NCBI RefSeq assembly: GCF_024756275.1
Contig: NZ_JANUGQ010000042.1
Location: 1 to 36,667, forward strand
DNA length: 36,667 nt
Direction of reading: 5' to 3'
Source of the DNA: Streptomyces pyxinae
GTDB lineage: Bacteria; Actinomycetota; Actinomycetes; Streptomycetales; Streptomycetaceae
Positions 26,331 to 33,908 of this stretch are shown here, piece by piece (the stretch's first letter is position 1; the number at the start of each line of letters is the position of its first letter). Below the pieces are notes generated by a model that was given only the letters and a program-made list of their open reading frames with translations, ran no database searches and had not been told where the DNA came from. Made by a program: the position numbers and the translations under genes.

Positions 26331-28999
26331 CAGGCGGTTTCCCCGACGAGCCGCTCGACGGCGGCGATGGCGTCGGCCACGGCGTCCGGGTTCTGACCGC
26401 CGCCCTGGGCCACGTCGGGCTTGCCGCCGCCCCCGCCGCCGAGCGTCCTGGCGGCGGTACGGACCAGGTCACCGGCCTTGAGACCGCGCTCGCGGGCGGC
26501 CTCGTTGGTGGCGATCACGGTCAGCGGGCGGCCGTTCGCCGTGGTGAAGAGGGCCACCACGGCCGGGCGGTCGCCGGGGATCCGGCCCCGCACGTCCAGG
26601 ACCAGCTTGCGCAGGTCGTCGGCGGAGGTGCCGTCCGCGACCGTGCCGGTGACCAGGGCCACCCCCCGGACGTCCTTGGCCCCCTGGGCCAGTCCGGCGG
26701 CGGCCTGGAGGACCTTCTCGGCGCGGAACCGCTCGATCTCCTTCTCGGCCTCGCGCAGCCTGCCGAGCATGGTGGCGACCTTCTCCGGGAGTTCCTCCGA
26801 ACGGCCCTTGACAAGCTCCTGGAGCTGGGCGACGACCGTGTGCTCCCGGGCGAGGAAGTTGTAGGCGTCGGCGCCGACCAGGGCCTCGATCCGGCGCACC
26901 CCGGAGCCGACCGAGGACTCGCCCAGCAGCTTCACCAGGCCCAGCTGGGCGGTGTTGGCCACATGGGTGCCGCCGCACAGCTCCTTGGAGAAGTCCCCGA
27001 TGGTGACGACCCGGACCCGCTCGCCGTACTTCTCGCCGAACTCCGCGATGGCGCCCTGCTTCTTGGCGTCGGCCAGGCTCATCACCTCGGCGTGCACATC
27101 GAGCTCGCCGGAGAGGACCTCGTTGATCCGCTGCTCCACATCGGTGAGCACCGTGCCGGGGACGGCCGACGGCGAGCCGAAGTCGAAGCGGAAGCGGCCC
27201 GGGGAGTTCTCCGAACCGGCCTGGGCGGCGGTCGGGCCGAGGGCGTCCCGGAGCGCCTGGTGGGTCAGGTGGGTGGCCGAGTGGGCGCGGGCGATGGCCC
27301 GGCGGCGGCGCACGTCGATGGCGGCGTAGGCGGAGGCGCCGACGGTGACCTCACCGACCTGCACCGAGCCCTTGTGCACCGAGACGCCGGGCACCGGCCG
27401 CTGGACGTCGCGGACCTCGATCACGGCCCCGCTGTGCAGCCGGATCCGGCCCTGGTCCGCGAGCTGGCCGCCGCCCTCGGCGTAGAACGGGGTGCGGTCG
27501 AGAACGACCTCCACCTCGTCGCCCTCGGTGGCGGCGGGCGAGGGCACGCCGTTGACCAGCAGGCCGACCACGGTGGACTCGCCCTCGGTGGTCAGATAGC
27601 CGGTGAACTCGGTGGCCCCGGCGGTGTCCGCGATCTCGCGGTAGGCGGAGACGTCGGCGTGCCCGGTCTTCTTGGCCCGGGCGTCGGCCTTGGCCCGCTC
27701 CCGCTGCTCCCTCATCAGCCGGCGGAAGCCCTCCTCGTCCACGGAGAGCCCCTGCTCGGCGGCCATCTCCAGGGTGAGGTCGATCGGGAAGCCCCAGGTG
27801 TCGTGGAGCAGGAACGCCTTGTCGCCGGAGAGCACGGTGGAACCGGCAGCCCGGGTCTCGGTGACGGCGGTGTCCAGGATGTTGGTGCCGCCCTTGAGGG
27901 CCTTGAGGAAGGCGGCCTCCTCCGCGAGGGCGACGGTCTCGATCCGCTTCCGGTCGGTGACCAGCTCCGGGTACTGGAGGCCCATGGTGTCGATCACCGT
28001 GCCGACCAGTTCCTGGACCACCGGGCCGGTGGCGCCGAGCAGCCGCATGTTGCGGATGGCGCGGCGCATGATCCGGCGCAGCACATAGCCGCGGCCCTCG
28101 TTGCCCGGGGTGACGCCGTCACCGATGAGCATCACGGAGGTGCGCAGATGGTCCGCGACCACCCGCAGCGAGACGTCCGAGCCGGCGTCGGCGCCGTACT
28201 GGACGCCGGTCAGCCCGGTGGCCCGGTCCATGACGACGCGCAGGGTGTCGGTCTCGTACATGTTCCGCACGCCCTGGAGGATCATGGCGAGGCGTTCCAG
28301 GCCGAGGCCGGTGTCGATGTTCTTGGACGGCAGGTCCCCGAGGATCGGGAAGTCCTCCTTGCCGTCGCCGGCACCGCGCTCGAACTGCATGAAGACCAGG
28401 TTCCAGATCTCCACATAGCGCTCGTCGTTGACGGCCGGGCCGCCCTCGGGGCCGAACTCGGGGCCCCGGTCGTAGTTGATCTCCGAGCAGGGGCCGCAGG
28501 GGCCGGGGACGCCCATGGACCAGAAGTTGTCCTTCTTGCCCAGCCGCTGGATGCGCTCGGCCGGGACACCGACCTTGTCCCGCCAGATGGCCTCGGCCTC
28601 GTCGTCGTCCAGATAGACGGTGATCCACAGCCGCTCGGGGTCGAGCCCGTAGCCGCCCTTCTCGACCGGGGAGGTGAGCAGCTCCCAGGCGAGCGTGATG
28701 GCGCCCTCCTTGAAGTAGTCACCGAAGGAGAAGTTGCCGCACATCTGGAAGAAGGTGCCGTGCCGGGTGGTCTTGCCGACCTCCTCGATGTCCGGCGTGC
28801 GGACGCACTTCTGCACGCTGGTGAGGCGCCGGGCGGGCGGCTTGACCTCGCCCAGGAAGTACGGCTTGAAGGGGACCATGCCGGCCGGGACGAGCAGCAG
28901 AGTCGGGTCGTCCGCGATGAGCGACGCCGAGGGGACGGCGGTGTGCCCGCGCTCCTCGAAGAAGCTCAGCCAGCGGCGGCGGATTTCAGCCGACTCCAT
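26330..28999 (-). CDS. alaS: alanyl-tRNA synthetase
   Basis: Charges tRNA-Ala and edits Ser/Gly mischarging. 889 residues, normal. Class II motif 2 is in RTPDIEEVGKTTRHGTFFQ, with GNFSFGDYFKE after it. The editing domain carries HSATHLTH near 573 and CGGTHVAN near 675 (zinc ligands). The DHHA1/C-Ala domain with the GGGGGGKPDVAQGGG glycine loop ends the protein. ATG at 28997-28999 overlaps the stop of the preceding small gene by one base. No T-box leader was seen. Confidence 0.98.
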   Translation of the reverse strand: MESAEIRRRWLSFFEERGHTAVPSASLIADDPTLLLVPAGMVPFKPYFLGEVKPPARRLTSVQKCVRTPDIEEVGKTTRHGTFFQMCGNFSFGDYFKEGAITLAWELLTSPVEKGGYGLDPERLWITVYLDDDEAEAIWRDKVGVPAERIQRLGKKDNFWSMGVPGPCGPCSEINYDRGPEFGPEGGPAVNDERYVEIWNLVFMQFERGAGDGKEDFPILGDLPSKNIDTGLGLERLAMILQGVRNMYETDTLRVVMDRATGLTGVQYGADAGSDVSLRVVADHLRTSVMLIGDGVTPGNEGRGYVLRRIMRRAIRNMRLLGATGPVVQELVGTVIDTMGLQYPELVTDRKRIETVALAEEAAFLKALKGGTNILDTAVTETRAAGSTVLSGDKAFLLHDTWGFPIDLTLEMAAEQGLSVDEEGFRRLMREQRERAKADARAKKTGHADVSAYREIADTAGATEFTGYLTTEGESTVVGLLVNGVPSPAATEGDEVEVVLDRTPFYAEGGGQLADQGRIRLHSGAVIEVRDVQRPVPGVSVHKGSVQVGEVTVGASAYAAIDVRRRRAIARAHSATHLTHQALRDALGPTAAQAGSENSPGRFRFDFGSPSAVPGTVLTDVEQRINEVLSGELDVHAEVMSLADAKKQGAIAEFGEKYGERVRVVTIGDFSKELCGGTHVANTAQLGLVKLLGESSVGSGVRRIEALVGADAYNFLAREHTVVAQLQELVKGRSEELPEKVATMLGRLREAEKEIERFRAEKVLQAAAGLAQGAKDVRGVALVTGTVADGTSADDLRKLVLDVRGRIPGDRPAVVALFTTANGRPLTVIATNEAARERGLKAGDLVRTAARTLGGGGGGKPDVAQGGGQNPDAVADAIAAVERLVGETA

Positions 29000-29379
29000 C
29001 AGTGGTCCTCATTCCGGTTGTGCGATGTGTACGGCGGGTTCGGTGCGGCGGGGCCGGGCCCCCGGGACCCGCGCGAGGTGCCCGGACGGCCGGGGTCGGC
29101 CGGGTCGAGCGCGATCACCCGGGGCGGCGGCGGCAGCTCGGGGCCGCCCTCCGGGGCGTCCAGCCCCAGCGCCTCTCCCAACTCGGCCTGGCGCTGGGCC
29201 ATTCCCGCGCGGACGTCGAGGGCGAAGTCCCGGAGCCGGTGGCCGGTCTCCACGGCCTTGTCGGCCGCCTGGGCGGCGAGGCTCTCCGGGGTCAGCGCCT
29301 TCAGCTTCCGGTTGACCTTGGTGGTCGCCCAGACGCCGGCCGCGGCTCCCGCGGTGAACCAGAACGTGCGGCGGAACAT
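28999..29379 (-). CDS. small DUF6167-type protein upstream of alaS
   Basis: Function unknown. 126 residues: a short hydrophobic N-terminus (MFRRTFWFTAGAAAGVWATTKVN) that could be a membrane anchor, an amphipathic helical stretch to about 70 (LTPESLAAQAADKAVETGHRL) and a Pro/Gly-rich tail. The arrangement matches the DUF6167 proteins encoded before alaS in streptomycetes. ATG start at 29377-29379, 7 nt after the DUF948 stop; its own stop overlaps alaS by one base. Confidence 0.88.
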   Translation of the reverse strand: MFRRTFWFTAGAAAGVWATTKVNRKLKALTPESLAAQAADKAVETGHRLRDFALDVRAGMAQRQAELGEALGLDAPEGGPELPPPPRVIALDPADPGRPGTSRGSRGPGPAAPNPPYTSHNRNEDH

Positions 29380-29386
29380 GGTCGCT

Positions 29387-29815
29387 TCAGCCCTTCCTGC
29401 GGCCTCGGGCCCGCGGCACCGTGCGGCCGGTCACGACCGTGCGCCGGGGCCGCTCGGCCGGCTGGTTGTCTTGCTCCCGGCTCAGTGCCCGGCGTACGCC
29501 GTATCCGAAGGCGGCGACCTTGACCAGCGGGCCGCCGAAGGTCGAGGCGACCGTGGTGGAGAGCGCGGAGGCGTTGGAGGTGACCTCCTGGACGTCCGAG
29601 GCGATCGCGTCCACCCGGTCGAGCTGGGTCTGGGCCGAACGCACCGTCGCGGAGGCGTCGGAGAGCAGCGGAACCGCCCGTTCGGTCACCTCGGCCACGA
29701 GCCGGGTGGTCGCCCTGAGCGTCTGGGCCAGCCTCACCAGCACCACGGCCAGGAAGGAGACCAGAATCGCCCAGAAGACGGCCACCAGGATCCCGGCAAC
29801 CTCTCCACCGGTCAC
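29387..29815 (-). CDS. DUF948 membrane protein
   Basis: Function unknown. 142 residues: one N-terminal membrane helix (about 5-30, VAGILVAVFWAILVSFLAVV), a helical, probably coiled-coil region with heptad-like spacing (LAQTLRATTRLVAEVTERAV to about 90), and a basic tail (RRTVVTGRTVPRARGRRKG). This is the DUF948 layout. GTG start (29813-29815) with GAGGAG upstream. First gene of the DUF948-DUF6167-alaS-ruvX-mltG-aroE block and divergent from the STAND ATPase. Confidence 0.9.
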   Translation of the reverse strand: MTGGEVAGILVAVFWAILVSFLAVVLVRLAQTLRATTRLVAEVTERAVPLLSDASATVRSAQTQLDRVDAIASDVQEVTSNASALSTTVASTFGGPLVKVAAFGYGVRRALSREQDNQPAERPRRTVVTGRTVPRARGRRKG

Positions 29816-29871
29816 TCCGCACCGCTCCTCGGGGTCGTCATCGGGTACATCGGGTCTGTCCGGGTCCGTTC

Positions 29872-29932
29872 CATGCCTGTGGATCTACATGCCTGTGGAT
29901 CTATGGGATCTGTCGTGCTGGATCTGTCGTGC
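29872..29932. repeat. direct-repeat cluster in the DUF948/STAND divergent region
   Basis: CATGCCTGTGGATCTA is perfectly duplicated in tandem (29872-29887, 29888-29903). GGATCTGTCGTGC then occurs twice with a 14-bp period (29906-29918, 29920-29932). All share GGATCT, present four times in 45 bp. The 315-nt divergent gap 29816-30130 holds these repeats, the plus-strand promoter and no gene. Confidence 0.85.
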
Positions 29933-30091
29933 CTGCGGGGTTCGCCGCGCTCGTCCGCGGCCGGCGGCCGGGGCCCGGGCCCGCGCGGGAAGGCGCTGTC
30001 ACGCGGGACGAGCCTATCGCGCCCGCGCCCGCTCCCCGTACCCGATGTCCCCGGTGCGATCCGGCGGCGGAAACGGGGCGACGACGGACGA

Positions 30092-30121
30092 TTGTACGGA
30101 GTGCGGCGGGATCGGTACCCT
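30092..30121 (+). promoter_or_regulatory. predicted leaderless promoter of the STAND ATPase
   Basis: TTGTAC (30092-30097) and TACCCT (30116-30121) are 18 nt apart. Only nine bases separate the -10 from the ATG at 30131, so the expected transcript start is at or beside the start codon. There is no Shine-Dalgarno sequence before the ATG, which fits a leaderless mRNA. Confidence 0.6.
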
Positions 30122-30130
30122 CCGTGTCCC

Positions 30131-32557
30131 ATGCGACGGAGCGACCTCCCGGCCCGGCCCGGCCGGCTGATCGGACGGGATGACGAACTGGCCGCGGTAC
30201 GCGGGCTGCTGGCGCGGTCCCGGCTGGTCACCGTGGTCGGCACCGGCGGCGTGGGCAAGTCCCGGCTGGTGGCCCGGTTGGCGGAGCCGGAGACGGCGGA
30301 GGGGTGGGGCGCGGACGGGACCGGGGCGCCGAGCGCCGGGGCCCCGGCCGGGGCGGCGGGCGGGTACGGCGGCGGGGACGGCGCTCCGGGCACGTACGGG
30401 GGCGGCGGGGACGGCGGTGGCGGGGACGGGGACGGCGTATCGGGCGCGGGCGGACCGGGCTCGGGTGGCGGGCCCGGCCGGGACGGCGTACCGGACGCGG
30501 GCGGCGAGTCCGGCGGGGGCGGGAGTGGCGGCCGGGAAGCGGGCGGCGGTCGGGACGGCGGCGCCCGGGTGGCCGAGCTCGACACCCTGGGCGATCCCGC
30601 GCTGCTGGCCCAGACCCTGCTGGACGCGCTCGGGCTCACCGACCACACCTCCCGGCCGCCCCGCGCGGTGCTCTCCGAGTGGCTGGCCGGCCGCCGGACG
30701 CTGCTGGTGCTCGACGGCGTGGAGCGCCTCGCCGGGCCGTGCGCCGCGCTGGTACGGGAGTTGCTGGCCGGGGCGCCCGGGCTGACCGTGCTCGCGGCGG
30801 GGCGGCGGCCACTGGGGCTGCCCGGGGAGGCCGTGCTGCCCCTCGCCCCGCTGGCCGAGGCGGACGCGGTACGGCTCTTCACCGACCGGGCGGCGGCCGC
30901 GGTGCCGGACTTCCGGCCCGGCGACCCGGCGGCGGTACGGGAGCTGTGCCGGCGGCTCGACGGCATCCCGCTCGCCGTGGAGCTGGCGGCCGGGCGGCTG
31001 CCGGGGCTCTCGGTGGCGGAGCTGCTCGACCGGCTCGGCCGGCTGGACGACCGGTTCGGGCTGCTGGCCGGCGGCGCCCCGGGGCGGGTGGCCCGCCACC
31101 GGACGCTGCGCACCGCCATCGGCTGGAGCCATGAGCTGTGCACGCCGGCCGAGCGGCTGCTCTGGGCGCGGCTCTCGGTCTTCGCCGGGCCCTTCGACCC
31201 GGAGGCGGTCGGCTATGTCTGCGCCGGTCCCGAGCTGCCGGCCGACCGGATGGACGAGGTGCTGGCCGGTCTGGTGGCGCAGTCGGTGGTGGTGCCCGCC
31301 GGGGCACCGGGGGACGGCGGCGGTGACGGCGGGGCCGGCCCCTGCTACCGGATGCTGGAGACGGTACGGGCGTACGGCGCCGAGTGGCTGGCCCGGCTGG
31401 GCGACGAGGAACGGATGCGGCGGCGCCACCGGGACTGGTACGTCGGGCTGGCCGCCGCCTGTGAGCTGGAGTGGTTCGGGCCGCGCCAGGCCGAGGTGGC
31501 GGCCCGGCTGGACGCCGCGCTGCCACATCTGCGGACCGCCCTGGAACTGTGCCTCTCCCGGCCCGGCGACGAGCGGCTGGCCCAGCACCTGGCGGGCACG
31601 CTCTGGTTCTACTGGGCCGGGTGCGGCCGGCTGGCCGAGGGGCGGCACTGGCTGGACCGGGCGGTGGCCCGCGGGCCGCGCCTGGAGCCGGCCCGGCTGA
31701 AGGCGCTCTGGGTGCTGGGCTATGTGGCGGTGCTCCAGGGCGACACCCCGGCGGCCCGGGCGGCGCTGGACAGCTGCGCCTCGGCGGCCGAGCGCACCGG
31801 GAACGCCTCCGCCGCCGCGTACGCCGCCCACCGGCTGGGCTGTCTGGCGCTGGTCTCGGACGACATGGCGCGGGCCGAGGAACTGCTCGGGCGGGCGCTG
31901 GACGCCTATCACACGGCCGGGGAGCTGAACACCGCCGTACTGATGGCCCGGGTGGAGCTGGCGATGGCCAAGGCGTTCCTGGGCGACCTGCCGGCGGCCG
32001 AGGCGATCTGCCGGGAGGTGCGGGCGGCCTGCGAGGAGCGGGGCGAGCGGTGGACCCGGGCGTACGCGCTCTATGTCCTGGCCTACGCGGCCTGGACACG
32101 CGGGGAGTTCGGAGAGGCCAGGACGCTGCTGCGGGAGTGCGTCACGGTGGCCCACACCCTGCGGGACCGGGTCGGCCTGGTGCTGGTTGTGGAGCTGCTG
32201 GCGCTGGTCGCGGTGGACGCGGGCGACCCGGACGGGGCGGCGGTGCTCCACGGCGCGGCCGGACCGATGTGGGCGGCGGTCGGGCTGCCGCTGTTCGGCT
32301 CGGCGCACTTCGGGGTGCCCCGCGAGCTGGGCGTGGCCCGGGCCCGGGCGGCACTGGGCGCGGAGGCCTTCCGGGCGCGTACGGCGGAGGGCGCCCAGCT
32401 CTCGCTGGACGCGGCGGTGGCCCGGGCCCTGGCGGCCACCTGGGCGGCTCCGGCCGGCCCGTCCCCCGGCGCGGCGGACCGTCCGGCCGGTACGGCCCCG
32501 GGCGTCCCGGCCCGTCCCGGCCGGCTCCGTACCGCCGGGGAGACCACCCGCGAGTGA
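30131..32557 (+). CDS. STAND/NB-ARC ATPase with TPR-like repeats, no DNA-binding domain
   Basis: 808 residues. The opening resembles the AfsR/LuxR-type STAND regulators: LPARPGRLIGRDDEL, Walker A GTGGVGKS at 37-44, Walker B LLVLDGVE at 191-198, then GIPLAVELAAGRL and LRTAIGWSHELCTPAERLLWARLSVF pieces of the NB-ARC/winged-helix module. Residues 450-740 are helical TPR-like repeats. Odd points: a Gly-rich insertion at about 58-144 directly after the Walker A helix; DGVE where family members usually have DNCE; and neither a SARP/OmpR N-terminus nor a C-terminal LuxR HTH. The tail (from about 770) is Pro/Ala-rich. It may signal through a partner. ATG chosen from the family N-terminus; an in-frame GTG at 30101 is the alternative. 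Confidence 0.9.
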   Translation: MRRSDLPARPGRLIGRDDELAAVRGLLARSRLVTVVGTGGVGKSRLVARLAEPETAEGWGADGTGAPSAGAPAGAAGGYGGGDGAPGTYGGGGDGGGGDGDGVSGAGGPGSGGGPGRDGVPDAGGESGGGGSGGREAGGGRDGGARVAELDTLGDPALLAQTLLDALGLTDHTSRPPRAVLSEWLAGRRTLLVLDGVERLAGPCAALVRELLAGAPGLTVLAAGRRPLGLPGEAVLPLAPLAEADAVRLFTDRAAAAVPDFRPGDPAAVRELCRRLDGIPLAVELAAGRLPGLSVAELLDRLGRLDDRFGLLAGGAPGRVARHRTLRTAIGWSHELCTPAERLLWARLSVFAGPFDPEAVGYVCAGPELPADRMDEVLAGLVAQSVVVPAGAPGDGGGDGGAGPCYRMLETVRAYGAEWLARLGDEERMRRRHRDWYVGLAAACELEWFGPRQAEVAARLDAALPHLRTALELCLSRPGDERLAQHLAGTLWFYWAGCGRLAEGRHWLDRAVARGPRLEPARLKALWVLGYVAVLQGDTPAARAALDSCASAAERTGNASAAAYAAHRLGCLALVSDDMARAEELLGRALDAYHTAGELNTAVLMARVELAMAKAFLGDLPAAEAICREVRAACEERGERWTRAYALYVLAYAAWTRGEFGEARTLLRECVTVAHTLRDRVGLVLVVELLALVAVDAGDPDGAAVLHGAAGPMWAAVGLPLFGSAHFGVPRELGVARARAALGAEAFRARTAEGAQLSLDAAVARALAATWAAPAGPSPGAADRPAGTAPGVPARPGRLRTAGETTRE

Positions 32558-33165
32558 CCGGCGGCGGGCGGCACCGTGAGCCGCGCGCCCGGGCGGAACC
32601 CGCGCCCGGCGAGCCGGGGGCGCGTACGGGCCGGAGGCGCGTGGCGCCGTGGGCGGGCGCGTACGGGCCGGGGCGCCGTGCCGCCGGAAACCGTCCGCGC
32701 CCCCGCAGCCACAGCCGTCGCCGTCGGTCGTCACCGTATACGCCCCGGGAGGAGGGCGCGCGCCCGGGAGCGGGGCCGCAGGCCTGGCCGTACCGCCGAC
32801 CAGCGGGACAGTGGCAGGCACACCGCCGGAAACCGCGCGCCCGTGCCGGGGCGCGGCGCCAGGGGCACGCAGGAACAGGCCCCCTGCGGGACACGCGGAC
32901 ACGCGCGCTGGTGGGACATGTGGGCCCTGCGGACGGGTGTGGCCAGGGGACAGTCGCGTACGCCCCGGACACGGAAGGCCCCGAGCCGCGCGGGCCGGGC
33001 CGGTCCCGGGCGGGGCGGGGGCGCACATGGGCCGTATGGGTACAGACGGCCCCGCGCCCGGCCGCCGGGGGCCCGGAGCCGCGCGGCCCCGGCCGGTCCG
33101 CCGGTCCATGACGCCACCGGTCGCCGGGGACCCGAAGGCCGCCGGCCGGTCGGAAGCCCCCGGAA
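32558..33165. other. gene-free GC-rich gap after the STAND ATPase
   Basis: About 600 nt without a supportable gene on either strand. GCGCGTACGGGCCGG occurs at 32620-32634 and 32657-32671 (37-bp period), and a GAGCCGCGCGG...GCCGGTCC motif at about 32983-33004 and 33076-33097. Open frames exist on both strands but their composition is only GC bias, with no family resemblance. Possibly decayed sequence around the plus-strand ATPase. Confidence 0.6.
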
Positions 33166-33223
33166 ACGCGGAGGCCCGCCGCCACCGCCGGAGTGGCGGG
33201 GGACGGCGGGCCGGAAACCGCGT
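33166..33223 (-). terminator. long hairpin terminator after rpsD
   Basis: Nested inverted repeats: ACGCGG/CCGCGT (33166-33171, 33218-33223) outside and GGCCCGCCG/CGGCGGGCC (33173-33181, 33204-33212) inside. It starts 15 nt after the rpsD stop. Confidence 0.8.
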
Positions 33224-33237
33224 GAGGTACGCCGGGG

Positions 33238-33852
33238 TCAGCGGGCGTAGTACTCGACGACCAGCTGCTCGTCGCAGATGACCGGGATCTCCTTGCGGTT
33301 CGGGTCGCGGTCCAGGCGGAAGGCGAGGGCCTTCAGGTTGACCTGGAGGTAGCGCGGGGTCTCGCCGTCGGCGGCGAAACCACCCTCGCGGGCGACCTGG
33401 AACAGCGCCTTCTCACGCGAGCGCTCGCGGACCATCACCACGTCGTCCGGACGGACGCGGAAGGACGGCTTGTCGACCTTGCCGCCGTTGACCTCGATGT
33501 GGCCGTGGACGACCATCTGACGGGCCTGGTAGATGGTGCGGGCGATGCCCGAACGCAGGACCAGGGCGTCGAGACGGCGCTCGAGCTCGACGACCAGCGC
33601 CTCGCCCGTCTTGCCCTCGGCCTTCTTGGCGCGGTCGTAGGCGCGGGCCATCTGGCGCTCGCTGATGTCGTACTGCGCGCGCAGGCGCTGCTTCTCCAGC
33701 AGACGGACCTTGTAGTCCGAGTTCTGCTTGCGGCCACGGCCGTGCTCGCCCGGCGGGTAGGGGCGGGCCTCGAAGTACTTGACGGCCTTCGGCGTCAGGG
33801 CGATGCCGAGGGCACGGGACTTCTTGACCTTGGGACGCGACTGGTTAGGCAC
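33238..33852 (-). CDS. rpsD: 30S ribosomal protein S4, zinc-free form
   Basis: Primary 16S rRNA-binding protein that starts 30S assembly. 204 residues. The N-terminus (MPNQSRPKVKKSRALGIALT) lacks the four zinc-binding cysteines of C+ S4 proteins. RPYPPGEHGRGRKQNSDYKVRL and the S4 RNA-binding domain (about 94-160, LDALVLRSGIARTIYQARQ, GHIEVNG) are typical. Start is GTG (33850-33852) with GGAG upstream. It stands alone rather than in the rpsM-rpsK-rpoA operon. Its promoter must lie in or beyond the 56-nt divergent gap that contains an iron box. Confidence 0.97.
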   Translation of the reverse strand: MPNQSRPKVKKSRALGIALTPKAVKYFEARPYPPGEHGRGRKQNSDYKVRLLEKQRLRAQYDISERQMARAYDRAKKAEGKTGEALVVELERRLDALVLRSGIARTIYQARQMVVHGHIEVNGGKVDKPSFRVRPDDVVMVRERSREKALFQVAREGGFAADGETPRYLQVNLKALAFRLDRDPNRKEIPVICDEQLVVEYYAR

Positions 33853-33875
33853 GTTCTCCAGACCTCCGATATAGG

Positions 33876-33894
33876 TTAGGTTAGGCTCACCTTA
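33876..33894 (+). promoter_or_regulatory. iron-regulator (DmdR1/IdeR) box
   Basis: TTAGGTTAGGCTCACCTTA is a 19-bp near-perfect match to the DtxR/IdeR/DmdR1 iron box (TTAGGTTAGGCTMACCTAA type). It overlaps the likely -10 (TAGGTT at 33877-33882) and start site of the HugZ-like gene, 15 bp before its ATG. An extra TTAGG-like word lies just 5' (TAGGTT at 33872). Iron-loaded DmdR1 bound here should repress the plus-strand gene; it also sits within the rpsD promoter region. Confidence 0.85.
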
Positions 33895-33908
33895 CTCAAG
33901 GAGATCGC

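Noticed and set aside
26840..32557. Very long plus-strand open frame antisense to alaS and running into the STAND gene
   Set aside because: The part before 30131 is the antisense of alaS and neighbours, with Gly/Asp/Val/Leu-biased composition and no domain; it stays open because of high GC at third positions.
32576..33250. Plus-strand small gene in the gap after the STAND ATPase
   Set aside because: Arg/Pro/Gly-only composition, no ribosome binding site, several overlapping equally open frames, and it runs into the rpsD terminator.
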